Source: Dyella ginsengisoli LA-4 | GTDB lineage: Bacteria > Pseudomonadota > Gammaproteobacteria > Xanthomonadales > Rhodanobacteraceae | NCBI RefSeq assembly: GCF_000334915.1 | Contig: NZ_AMSF01000037.1 | Location: forward strand, 62,001-126,000 | Length of the DNA stretch: 64,000 nt | Direction: 5' to 3' | Shown here: piece by piece, positions 1-8,114 of the stretch | Layout: each line of letters begins with the position of its first letter | Position numbering within the stretch: position 1 is the first letter of the stretch | Program-made: the position numbers and the translations under genes | Notes under the pieces: generated by a model | Databases searched by the model: none | What the model was told of the DNA's origin: nothing | What the model saw: only the letters and a program-made list of their open reading frames with translations

Positions 1-79
1 TGCGCAGCTCAAGGAACTACTCAAGAAGCTGCCCGAAGGCATGACCTTCGAGCTGAACCTTGAGAAGGAGGACGACTGA
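1..79 (+). CDS. C-terminal tail of an upstream defence-cluster gene (partial)
   Basis: Reading from base 2, an open frame runs off the left edge of the window and ends at a TGA at 77-79. The 25 visible residues are hydrophilic and end in KEDD. They include KKLPEGMTFELNL, the kind of short terminal strand seen at the ends of large ATPases. The stop overlaps the ATG of the PglZ gene by one base (TGATG), so the two are translationally coupled. In known BREX-type clusters with a DUF1156 methylase, the large DUF499/BrxC-type ATPase is the expected neighbour. That identity is inferred from context only, because no domain is visible here. Confidence 0.6.
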   Translation, partial: AQLKELLKKLPEGMTFELNLEKEDD

Positions 80-1068
80 TGGCACTGACCGCCAGCGCCT
101 TGCAGGCACTGACCCAAGCCTCCGACGCCGATGCTTGGCGCGTCATCGTCGGCCACGCAGTCGAAATTGCCAGCAAACCGCTGGCCACAGGCAATGCGCC
201 CAGCGAGGTCGTCAAGCGCGACCGCGAGATCGGCGCACTGGATCTGTTCCTCTCCTCCAGCGGCTGGGATTTGTGGCAAGCGTTCGGCGACAGCGTGGAG
301 CGCACCTCGGATCGCTTGGTGCGCTGGTGGGTCGAGCCCTTCAGCGCCAAGGCAGTGTTGATCCTCGACGGCCTTTCCCTGCGCGAGCTGCCGTGGCTGT
401 TGCAGGGCGCGAAGGAGCGCGGTTTCACCACGCACGAGGTCGCCGCCTGCGCCTCCGAACTGCCCGGCGAAACCGATGAATTTGCCCGCGCGCTTGGCTT
501 CGCCAGCCGCAGCAAGCTCCAGAGCAACGGCGGCGGCTTCGCGCACAAGCTTCAAGGCGCCAACACCGAAACCGTCGACTTGCCGTGGAAGGACTGCCAA
601 GCCCTGATCGGCAGCGCGCCGAATCAGATTTTCTGGCACCACTGGCCCGACGCCAAGCTGCACGACGGCTCCGGCGCAGGCCAGGGGCTGGAGCCGCTGA
701 CCAAGGACGTGGCGGAGCAGTTGTCCAGCGATGACTTCTGGGCTTTCGTGGAGCGCCTCGCCACCGGGCGGCGGCTGGTCATCACCTCCGATCACGGCTA
801 CGCGGCCACCGGCTACTTCCCCGATGCCGATGGCGAGGTTGGCCAGTTCCTCAAGCAGACGTTTGGAAGCTCGCGCAGCAAGACGGGAACCGCAGACACC
901 GGCCCCTTCGTGCCGCCCGTGGCATTGCAGATCAACGGCCCTCACGGCGCGCACCTGCTGGCCCTGGGCCGCAGGAAGTGGCGCAGCCAGGGCGGCTACC
1001 CGACGCTCACGCATGGCGGCCTGTCACTGCTGGAAGTGCTGTCGCCCTTCGTCGAACTGACCAAGTAA
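79..1068 (+). CDS. pglZ: Short PglZ-domain protein (BREX-type alkaline-phosphatase-like)
   Basis: The 329-aa protein carries the hallmarks of the PglZ (alkaline-phosphatase superfamily) domain. A metal/nucleophile strand VLILDGLS lies at about residues 93-100, a second metal site ITSDHG at 235-240, and the C-terminal signature THGGLSLLEV at 311-320, followed by a final PFVEL strand. PglZ is the one protein shared by all BREX phage-defence systems; its exact biochemical role is unsettled. Canonical PglZ proteins are usually much longer, with N-terminal extensions, so this one is close to a bare domain. It starts at the ATG overlapping the previous stop and ends 12 bp before the methylase ATG, so it lies in the middle of one operon. 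The family call is firm; the BREX subtype is inferred from neighbours. Confidence 0.88.
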   Translation: MALTASALQALTQASDADAWRVIVGHAVEIASKPLATGNAPSEVVKRDREIGALDLFLSSSGWDLWQAFGDSVERTSDRLVRWWVEPFSAKAVLILDGLSLRELPWLLQGAKERGFTTHEVAACASELPGETDEFARALGFASRSKLQSNGGGFAHKLQGANTETVDLPWKDCQALIGSAPNQIFWHHWPDAKLHDGSGAGQGLEPLTKDVAEQLSSDDFWAFVERLATGRRLVITSDHGYAATGYFPDADGEVGQFLKQTFGSSRSKTGTADTGPFVPPVALQINGPHGAHLLALGRRKWRSQGGYPTLTHGGLSLLEVLSPFVELTK

Positions 1069-1080
1069 GGATTGCGGCTG

Positions 1081-4000
1081 ATGGCCACCAAAAAACAACT
1101 ACTCCGACAAGAAGTTGCCAAAGCCGTTGGCGCAGGCAAGGCGGTCGCGCTTGAGACGGTCGACTTCAACGACCCCAACCGCCCCAAGACCTGCTTGGAG
1201 GTGGATTTCCCCATCCTGCCGGTCAATCAGGTGGCGGTGATCGAAGGCAACGCGGGCAAGCCCATCTACCAGATGTCCAAATGGTGGGCGCGGCGGCGTT
1301 CCAGCGTGTTCCGCTCCATGCTGATCGCGGCGGCCACCAAAGCACCGGAAGATTCCTCGCACGCGGCGAAACTGGTCTGGGAGAACTACTACGCTAATCA
1401 CCAGAAGAAAGGCGCGTTCAAACACCTGAAGGTGGCGGACATTTTCATGGGCGGCGGCACCACGCTGGTGGAGGGTTCGCGCCTCGGCATGCAGATGATC
1501 GGCAACGACCTCAACCCGGTCGCATGGTTCGTGGTCAAGCAAGAACTGGCCAACGTCGATTTGGACGAGGTGAAGAAGCTCCTCGCCGACATCGAGGCGG
1601 AGGTCAAGCCGCAGATCATGCCGTATTACTACTGCGACGGCCCGCAGGGGGAGAAAGGCAAATGGATGCATTTACCCACGGGCAAGGTGATGCCCGCCGC
1701 CTTTGACCCGCTCACCATTCCGCGCGGCGAGCGCAAGGACTACCAGTACGAAGGCCCGGAGATCATCTATACCTTCTGGGCCAAGCACGGCCCCTGTCAG
1801 GTGACGGGCTGCGGCCACCGAACACCGATAATGACGAGCCCGGTGATGGCGGTGAAAACGCTGACCGTCAAGCATTGGGAACACATCTGCGGCAAATGCG
1901 GTGAGGCGTTCTCTGTGGAGGAAGAAGCCGCGCGCATGGCCCCCGATGCGCCGCTCGTAGTCGCCCCTACCGAAGCGCCGTACTCCGTGCTCGACCGCAA
2001 GAAGGGGGTGATCTGCCCACACTGCGGCCACGCCGCGCTAGTGAATCTCGGCAAGGGCAAGAATAAAAAGGTGGAACTGAGTCTGCTGGTGCATCCGCAA
2101 TGGCTAGCGGGCGAAGCGAAGCAGGATGATACGGGCGCGCCCTACGGCGGTTCGGCGCAGGACGACGTGGCGGCGACCACGCGATGGGACGCTGCACGCG
2201 CTGCGAAGATTCGTCTGGTGGAAGTGCGCGGCGCGTTGCCGGATGAAGTGACCGATCCGGAAACGGGTGTCACCTTTGCGCCCGACAAAGGCACGGTGCC
2301 CAAGAAGTCGCACTACGCCTGCTCGGCTTGCGGCACGGTGCAGGATGTGCTTTCTACCATCAAGGCTACGGGCAAGACCGGGCCGATGGCTGCCTACTCG
2401 GTCCAGGGGTATGCACCCAAACGAGATGAAGCGGGCAAGCCCTACAACGGCCGCTTCTTCGCTGCATTCGATGTGGCGCACGCCCTGCAGTACGACGCCG
2501 CGTTCGCGGAATGGGAGACGCGCAAGGATGCCGATCTCAAGGACTACTGGCCTCGCTCTGAATTGGCCTATGGCTTCATGACACACCATCTGCAAGGTGG
2601 CGTTCCGAACCACGGTTTCACGCACTGGTGGACGATGTTCAATCCTCGCCAGTTGCTCGTTCACGCACAGCTTCTGAAAGCGATTGTCGAGGTTGGAGGC
2701 TATGAATGGAAAACACGCGAGTATGTGCTTGGTGCCTTCCAGCAATATCTTCGCAACCAGAGCCAATTCACTTTATGGAATGTGCAGGGCGACAAGCTGG
2801 AACCACAGTTTGCAAACAACAATTTTCATCCTAAGTCCACTGTTGTCGAAAACTGTGTGTTCCCCGCGCTTGGGCGCGGCAACTGGGCGGCCTGCGTCGA
2901 GGGCATCGTTGAGGGGCGCGAATGGGCTGTAGATCCTTGGGAAGCAGCGAGCCTCGAAACCCTAAAGCGTCAGGCTCCTACATTGGCAGAACAAATTGCT
3001 GGCAAGAGCGAAAAGGTCTATCCCGGTGATCCCGTCGGCGACGTTGGCGTGTTCCAAGGATCGTCCACCGATCTCGCGCATGTCTCCACATCCAGCCTCG
3101 ATCTGGTCATCACCGATCCGCCCTTCGGTGGCCTGCTGCATTACTCGGAGCTGTCTGATTTTTTCTACGTCTGGCTGCGCCTCGCGCTGAAGGACAAGTA
3201 CCCCGACTACTTCCGCGCCGATTACACACCCAAGTCGCTGGAAGCAGTGGCCAACCGCGCACGCGAACCAGAAGACCCAGATGGCTTCTACCAGCGCCTG
3301 CTCACGCAGTGCTGGCGCGAAGCGCATCGCGTACTCAAACCAAGCGGCATTCTGGCTTTCACCTTCCACCACAGTGAAGATGAGCCGTGGGTGGCTGTGC
3401 TGGAGTCGCTGTTCGACGCGGGCTACTACCTTGAAGCAACGTATCCCATCCGCTCCGACGAAACCAAGGGCGAAGGCGAGTTCGGTTCCAAGACCATCGA
3501 GTACGACATCATCCACGTCTGCCGCAAGCGCACCGAAGAACCCAAGCCGGTGAGTTGGGGCCGGATGCGCCGTGAGGTGATGGCCGACGTGCGCCAGTTG
3601 CAAGCCATGCTGGAAAACCACGCGAAGGAAGGTCTGCCTGCCGCGGACATTCAGGTCATCCGGCGCGGCAAGGCGCTGGAATATTTTTCGCGTCATTACG
3701 GTAAGGTCTATGTGGACGAAGGCCGAACTATCTCCGTGCGCGACGCGCTGGTCGGCATCAACCAGCTCATCGACGAGGATGCCGACAAGGGCAAGGAAGC
3801 GCCGCCAGTCAATGCCGAGCCGATCACGCGCCAGTTCCTGCGCACCTTCGGAGTAGCCGCCGAGCTGAAGCGCGACCAGTTGCAGAAGTTTCTGAAAGGC
3901 TCGATCACCACACCGGACGAATTCGTGCAGCGCGGATGGTGCGCGGAGAAGAACAAGGTGTTCACCCGCACCAATCCGCTGGAATTCGCACGCGAATGGC

Positions 4001-4293
4001 AAGGCAAGCACCGCCGTCGCTTGACGTCCGATCTGGATCAGGCGCTTGTACTGATCGGAGCGTGTTTCGACAACAGCGGCATCAATGCCTCGGACACGCT
4101 GAAGAACGAAAACTTCAAGCCGCACGTCGCGCTGAGACCGTTGCTGGAATGGCTGCATCGCAACGGCCCTGATCAGGCCACCCGCAACGCGGCATCGCGT
4201 GCGGTGTCCATCCACAACGCATGGCAGGCAAACCAGGCACCCCAGCCCGCGCAGACTTTGTTGTTTGAAGACGATGGGGAGTACGACCAATGA
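1081..4293 (+). CDS. DUF1156 adenine-specific DNA methyltransferase with zinc ribbons (PglXI-like)
   Basis: This 1070-aa protein opens with the DUF1156 block (FPILPVNQVA then YQMSKWWARRR, about residues 43-73). A SAM-binding motif I (IFMGGGTTLVEG, about 121-132, then GNDLNP) follows. Three Cys-x2-Cys knuckles lie near residues 270, 310 and 412 (zinc ribbons). The amino-methylase catalytic motif DPPF is near residue 680. This is the architecture of the COG1743 adenine methylases called PglXI in type 3 BREX. The likely role is N6-adenine methylation of host DNA as the self mark. The ATG at 1081 is preferred over an in-frame TTG at 1072 because the TAAGG ribosome site at 1066-1070 is correctly spaced only for the ATG. 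The stop overlaps the next ATG by four bases (ATGA). Confidence 0.9.
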   Translation: MATKKQLLRQEVAKAVGAGKAVALETVDFNDPNRPKTCLEVDFPILPVNQVAVIEGNAGKPIYQMSKWWARRRSSVFRSMLIAAATKAPEDSSHAAKLVWENYYANHQKKGAFKHLKVADIFMGGGTTLVEGSRLGMQMIGNDLNPVAWFVVKQELANVDLDEVKKLLADIEAEVKPQIMPYYYCDGPQGEKGKWMHLPTGKVMPAAFDPLTIPRGERKDYQYEGPEIIYTFWAKHGPCQVTGCGHRTPIMTSPVMAVKTLTVKHWEHICGKCGEAFSVEEEAARMAPDAPLVVAPTEAPYSVLDRKKGVICPHCGHAALVNLGKGKNKKVELSLLVHPQWLAGEAKQDDTGAPYGGSAQDDVAATTRWDAARAAKIRLVEVRGALPDEVTDPETGVTFAPDKGTVPKKSHYACSACGTVQDVLSTIKATGKTGPMAAYSVQGYAPKRDEAGKPYNGRFFAAFDVAHALQYDAAFAEWETRKDADLKDYWPRSELAYGFMTHHLQGGVPNHGFTHWWTMFNPRQLLVHAQLLKAIVEVGGYEWKTREYVLGAFQQYLRNQSQFTLWNVQGDKLEPQFANNNFHPKSTVVENCVFPALGRGNWAACVEGIVEGREWAVDPWEAASLETLKRQAPTLAEQIAGKSEKVYPGDPVGDVGVFQGSSTDLAHVSTSSLDLVITDPPFGGLLHYSELSDFFYVWLRLALKDKYPDYFRADYTPKSLEAVANRAREPEDPDGFYQRLLTQCWREAHRVLKPSGILAFTFHHSEDEPWVAVLESLFDAGYYLEATYPIRSDETKGEGEFGSKTIEYDIIHVCRKRTEEPKPVSWGRMRREVMADVRQLQAMLENHAKEGLPAADIQVIRRGKALEYFSRHYGKVYVDEGRTISVRDALVGINQLIDEDADKGKEAPPVNAEPITRQFLRTFGVAAELKRDQLQKFLKGSITTPDEFVQRGWCAEKNKVFTRTNPLEFAREWQGKHRRRLTSDLDQALVLIGACFDNSGINASDTLKNENFKPHVALRPLLEWLHRNGPDQATRNAASRAVSIHNAWQANQAPQPAQTLLFEDDGEYDQ

Positions 4294-4787
4294 GGCAACT
4301 GCGCGACACGGTGTGGCAGCGGCGCGGCACCAGTTGGGTGTGGGACGAGGAAGCGCGCAACCAGATCTGCGCGGCCAACGAGGTGTTGAGCCTGCGCCAG
4401 TTTCTGCGTGCCAAAGGTCAATGGCCCGACGAATTGCCCAGCAATGACGGCAGAACGCTGGTGGTCGCCGGGCTGGATGGCAGCCTCGATCTGCTGACGC
4501 CACCCGATGCCGAAACGTGGTTGGCGGACAACATCAAGCCTGCCGTGCTCTCGTTTCAGGACGAATGGGGAAGCGATGGCGCGTTGGTGTTCTGGCTGCC
4601 TGGAGGCCACAACCGCATCAAGGCGAATGCAGCCACCGATGAGGTGAGCTGGCTGTGCCACACACCCCACGGGCATCAGATCGACCTCGGCCGAATCCTG
4701 TGGGGCCAAGCCAACGAATACCCGCAGGAAATTCTACTACGCGACAGCAGCAAGCCTGCCGGCCTGTTCCATCTGCGTATTACTTGA
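4290..4787 (+). CDS. Unrecognised 165-aa protein inside the BREX-like operon
   Basis: I do not recognise this protein. It begins at an ATG overlapping the methylase stop (ATGA) and ends about 10 bp before the helicase GTG start, so it is translated as part of the defence operon. It shows no P-loop, zinc ligand set, signal peptide or membrane segment. It looks like a compact alpha/beta protein. The N-terminus is basic and Trp-rich (VWQRRGTSWVWDEEA), and the middle has DEWGSDGALVFWLPGG and GRILWGQANEYP. BREX type 3 carries a small BrxF protein, but BrxF is a P-loop ATPase and I see no Walker A motif here, so it does not look like BrxF. DUF3780 is another small family found beside DUF1156 genes and could not be excluded. 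Confidence 0.75.
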   Translation: MRQLRDTVWQRRGTSWVWDEEARNQICAANEVLSLRQFLRAKGQWPDELPSNDGRTLVVAGLDGSLDLLTPPDAETWLADNIKPAVLSFQDEWGSDGALVFWLPGGHNRIKANAATDEVSWLCHTPHGHQIDLGRILWGQANEYPQEILLRDSSKPAGLFHLRIT

Positions 4788-4797
4788 GGGTGGCTGC

Positions 4798-7572
4798 GTG
4801 ACGGCAGAAATTCAGTTCCAACCCGGCGAGCGCATCACCCACCACGAGCACGGCCAAGGCATCGTCATCGACCCGGCGCGTGACGGGTATTTGCGCGCGT
4901 TCTTCGGCATCGGGGAACGCCGCGTGCCAGTGGCATCGCTGCGGCGCGAACTCACGCGCACCGAACGCATCCTGCACGCCGTGAATGGCGGCGCGGAGCG
5001 GTCGCGCAAGGCATGGCTGTCCTACGAGGCGCACGCCCTGCCGGTGATGGAAAGCGCCTCGGCGCTGACCTCAGCCAAGATCGACCTTTTGCCGCATCAG
5101 GTGGTGCTCACGCACCGCATCGCCACCGCCTCACCCCGGCGCTATCTGATTGCCGACGAGGTGGGCTTGGGCAAGACCATCGAAACCGCGCTGATCCTGC
5201 GCGAGCTGGCCAGCCGGGGCGAATTAACCCGCGCTCTGATGGTGGTGCCTGCGGGCCTGGTGAACAACTGGCATCGGGAATTGAACGAGGTGTTCAACCT
5301 CGACTTCGAGGTGTTCGGCTCCGAAGGCGACATCACCGACCGCAAGACCAATGCCTTCGCCAAACACGACCGTCTGATCGCCAGCATTGACACGCTGAAG
5401 CGCCCGGGCCGGATCAAGCGCCTCCTGAACGCGCCACGCTGGGATCTGGTGGTGTTCGACGAAGCGCATCATCTGACCGCATATCGCACCGGTGGGAAGG
5501 TGCGCAAGACCGAAAACTACAAGCTGGCCGAGGCGCTTAAGGATCATTCTCGCGACCTCGTGCTGCTGTCGGCCACGCCGCACCAGGGGAACCACTTCCA
5601 GTTCTGGATGCTGGCGCAACTGCTTAATCCGACGCTGTTCCGCAGCCCCGAGGAGATGTTGGAGGAGCGGCACCGGCTCAACACGGTGATGTTCCGCCGC
5701 ACCAAGGCGGACGCCTGCCAGCCGGATGGCTCCCCGCTGTTTGCGCGGCGCTGGGTTCACACCGAATCTTTCGTGATGAACCAAGCCGAGCGGCTGTTTT
5801 ACGAGAAGCTGCGCGAGTATCTGGAGGACGGCTTCGACCTCGCGCGCCGCCAAGGCAACCAAGGTCGTGCACTGGGCTTCCTGATGGCGATCTTCCAGAA
5901 GATCGCGGCGTCGAGCTTCGCCGCCGTCCGACGCACGCTCAAGCGCCGCCTGCTGATGCTGACGCTGCACGAAGCGTTTCTGCGCGACAGGGAACTGGAC
6001 ATCGAAGGCCGCGAGCGCCTGACTGAGGAGGCGCGCGAGCTGATCCACGAGGAGTTCGGCCTGTCGCGCGACAGCGTCGGGCGCAGCGAAGTGGATCGCG
6101 TGCTGGCTGATCTGAAGTACCAGCTGGTGAAGAAACTGGACGAGGAGGCGCTGGAAATGGCCTCCGATCCTTACGGAAGCGAGTATTCGGCCACACACGC
6201 GGAAGAAGCCGCGTCGGCGGTGGTGGACCTGCATCTGCCAGAGGAGCGCCTGCGCATCGGCGACCTGCTGCGCGTGTTCCCGGCAGAGCGTGAGACCAAG
6301 ATGCAAAAGCTGCTCGACGGCTTGGGCACGCTGTGGCGGCAGAACGCCAACGAGAAGATCGTGATCTTCGCCACTTACCTCGGCACGGTGGACATGATCG
6401 CCCGCGAGATCGAGCAGACCTTCCCCGGCCAGGGCGTCGCCGTGCTGCGCGGCGGTGACCACGGCGCGAAGGTGGCTGCGGAACGGCGCTTCCGCCTGAA
6501 GGATGGCCCGCGCGTGCTGGTCTGCACGGCGGCCGGGCGCGAAGGTATCAACCTGCAGTTCGCGCGTGTCTTGTTCAATTTCGACCTGCCGTGGAATCCG
6601 ATGGATATGGAGCAGCGCATCGGGCGCATCCATCGCTACGGCCAGAGCCACACCGCGCAGGTCTACAACCTCGTGCTGTCGGACACCATCGAAGGGCGCA
6701 TCTTCCTGCTGCTCGACGAAAAGCTCACCGAGATCGCGCGCACCGTCGGCAAGGTGGATGACCAGGGCAATGTGGCCGAAGACCTGCGTGCGCAGATTCT
6801 GGGGCAGTTGTCGGAACGCTTGAACTACGACCGACTGTACCAGGAGGCGCTGTCCGACCCAGAGCTAAAACGCACGCAGGTGGAGCTGGAGGCGGCGCTG
6901 TCGAATTCACGCGAGGCGCGGCAGGTGGTGTTCGATCTGTTCCAAGACCTCGACGGTTTTACTCTCGACGACTACAAGCCCTTCTCAGATGTGTCCTCCA
7001 GCCTGGATCGACTGGTACGCTTTCTGTCGGCGGCGGTCGCGGAACGCCAACAGAAGCTGGTCAAGGTGGACGCTGCGACCTACGACCTCGTCGCAGCGGA
7101 CGGCACGCGCCGCGCTTGCTTCACCCTGAGCCGCGATGCGGCGACGAATCAGGAATCACTGCAACTGCTGGGCTTGGATCACCCGTTGGTACAGGAGGAG
7201 CTGGGACGCTGGCGCAGTGTGCCGCCGGAGGAGGTCGGTATTGCCGTGTCCGGCGACGTGGACGAGCCGATACTGCTGTCGCTTTGGATGGTTCAAGCAT
7301 CTGATGGCAAAGGCGAACGCCGCGTGGTCGTGCAGCCCATCGCCGTCAAAAAGGACGGCACCCGCATTCCGGCGGTCGAGCGCCTATACGAAAAATACCT
7401 GCAAGCACCGTCCGACACGCCGACCCTCCAACCAGAGCAGCGGATTGATCTGTTCGCCAGAATGGTTGAGCCGACCTTACAGCGTGAGCTGAAGCACAAG
7501 GGAGCCGCAAACGGTGACGGCAGCTACTCTGCGGAACTGATCGGATATATTGAAATTATTCCAAGTGGGTAG
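4798..7572 (+). CDS. SNF2-family DNA helicase/translocase of the BREX-like system (BrxHII/DrmD-like)
   Basis: This is a 924-aa superfamily 2 motor. A small N-terminal beta domain (GERITHHEHGQGIVIDP, residues 10-26) resembles a CarD/SH3-like DNA-contact module. The motor follows: Walker A DEVGLGKT (about 120-127), DEAH box (about 221), motif III LSATPHQG (about 257), and in the second lobe motif VI RIGRIHRYGQ (about 606). A long C-terminal region contains no catalytic motif. Proteins of this layout are BrxHII in type 3 BREX and DrmD in class 1 DISARM. The GTG at 4798 is chosen because a GAGGG site lies about 7 bp upstream and no ATG fits. It probably translocates on phage DNA using ATP. Confidence 0.88.
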   Translation: MTAEIQFQPGERITHHEHGQGIVIDPARDGYLRAFFGIGERRVPVASLRRELTRTERILHAVNGGAERSRKAWLSYEAHALPVMESASALTSAKIDLLPHQVVLTHRIATASPRRYLIADEVGLGKTIETALILRELASRGELTRALMVVPAGLVNNWHRELNEVFNLDFEVFGSEGDITDRKTNAFAKHDRLIASIDTLKRPGRIKRLLNAPRWDLVVFDEAHHLTAYRTGGKVRKTENYKLAEALKDHSRDLVLLSATPHQGNHFQFWMLAQLLNPTLFRSPEEMLEERHRLNTVMFRRTKADACQPDGSPLFARRWVHTESFVMNQAERLFYEKLREYLEDGFDLARRQGNQGRALGFLMAIFQKIAASSFAAVRRTLKRRLLMLTLHEAFLRDRELDIEGRERLTEEARELIHEEFGLSRDSVGRSEVDRVLADLKYQLVKKLDEEALEMASDPYGSEYSATHAEEAASAVVDLHLPEERLRIGDLLRVFPAERETKMQKLLDGLGTLWRQNANEKIVIFATYLGTVDMIAREIEQTFPGQGVAVLRGGDHGAKVAAERRFRLKDGPRVLVCTAAGREGINLQFARVLFNFDLPWNPMDMEQRIGRIHRYGQSHTAQVYNLVLSDTIEGRIFLLLDEKLTEIARTVGKVDDQGNVAEDLRAQILGQLSERLNYDRLYQEALSDPELKRTQVELEAALSNSREARQVVFDLFQDLDGFTLDDYKPFSDVSSSLDRLVRFLSAAVAERQQKLVKVDAATYDLVAADGTRRACFTLSRDAATNQESLQLLGLDHPLVQEELGRWRSVPPEEVGIAVSGDVDEPILLSLWMVQASDGKGERRVVVQPIAVKKDGTRIPAVERLYEKYLQAPSDTPTLQPEQRIDLFARMVEPTLQRELKHKGAANGDGSYSAELIGYIEIIPSG

Positions 7573-7647
7573 TTTTTCACTGGAAAGCACCACCCGCACG
7601 GCAACACCACGTAACTACGTGGCTTTCTTCTTCAAAGGGAAATCGTT

Positions 7648-8079
7648 ATGGCTATCAAATCTAAAGAGTGGTTCTACAAAAAATGTTTGAATGAGATAAA
7701 GAACCATACACATAATTCTCATATGGCTTGGGTCGTGCTTGAAAAAGGAGTCGGCCAGTCCGACGGTACTCGTGGACATGTGACGCAAGCAGTGGGAGTG
7801 GCACAGCAGTTTTTGGAGGCTCACCCTCAGCATATTGATCGCATCAAGTCATCCGATCCCACAAAACCTTATGACGTGGCGCATGATGCCAAAATTAGAA
7901 AGGATCTGAAAAATTGGGTCGCAACCCAAAATGGCTCTTTCGGGCGTACCACCTTTGGTTATAACTACGACTCCTTTAAGAAAAACACGACTGCAACTTT
8001 GGGCGGAACGCGCACCGGTGGTGGTGGAGCGGACGACGAGTTCAAGAGAGTGCTCAGATTGATGGCGGAGTATCTGTGA
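7648..8079 (+). CDS. Unrecognised 143-aa protein between the helicase and GmrSD genes
   Basis: I do not recognise this protein. It has a good ribosome site (AAAGGGA about 8 bp before the ATG) and is noticeably more AT-rich than its neighbours, with many Lys and Asn codons. This suggests separate acquisition. There is no signal peptide or membrane segment. Visible features are a basic N-terminus (KSKEWFYKKCLNEIKNH), a His-rich middle, a Gly-rich linker (GGTRTGGGGADDE) and a short terminal helix. It lies 75 bp after the helicase stop and 35 bp before the GmrSD-like gene, on the same strand. It is probably co-transcribed with them and may belong with the restriction gene. Confidence 0.65.
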   Translation: MAIKSKEWFYKKCLNEIKNHTHNSHMAWVVLEKGVGQSDGTRGHVTQAVGVAQQFLEAHPQHIDRIKSSDPTKPYDVAHDAKIRKDLKNWVATQNGSFGRTTFGYNYDSFKKNTTATLGGTRTGGGGADDEFKRVLRLMAEYL

Positions 8080-8114
8080 TGCGGGAATTTTGACAGAGCA
8101 AGCAGAGGAAGCAC

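Noticed and set aside
4798-7572. Helicase as part of a DISARM system
   Set aside because: DISARM needs DrmA/DrmB (DUF1998); none is present, and the PglZ protein points to a BREX-type system.
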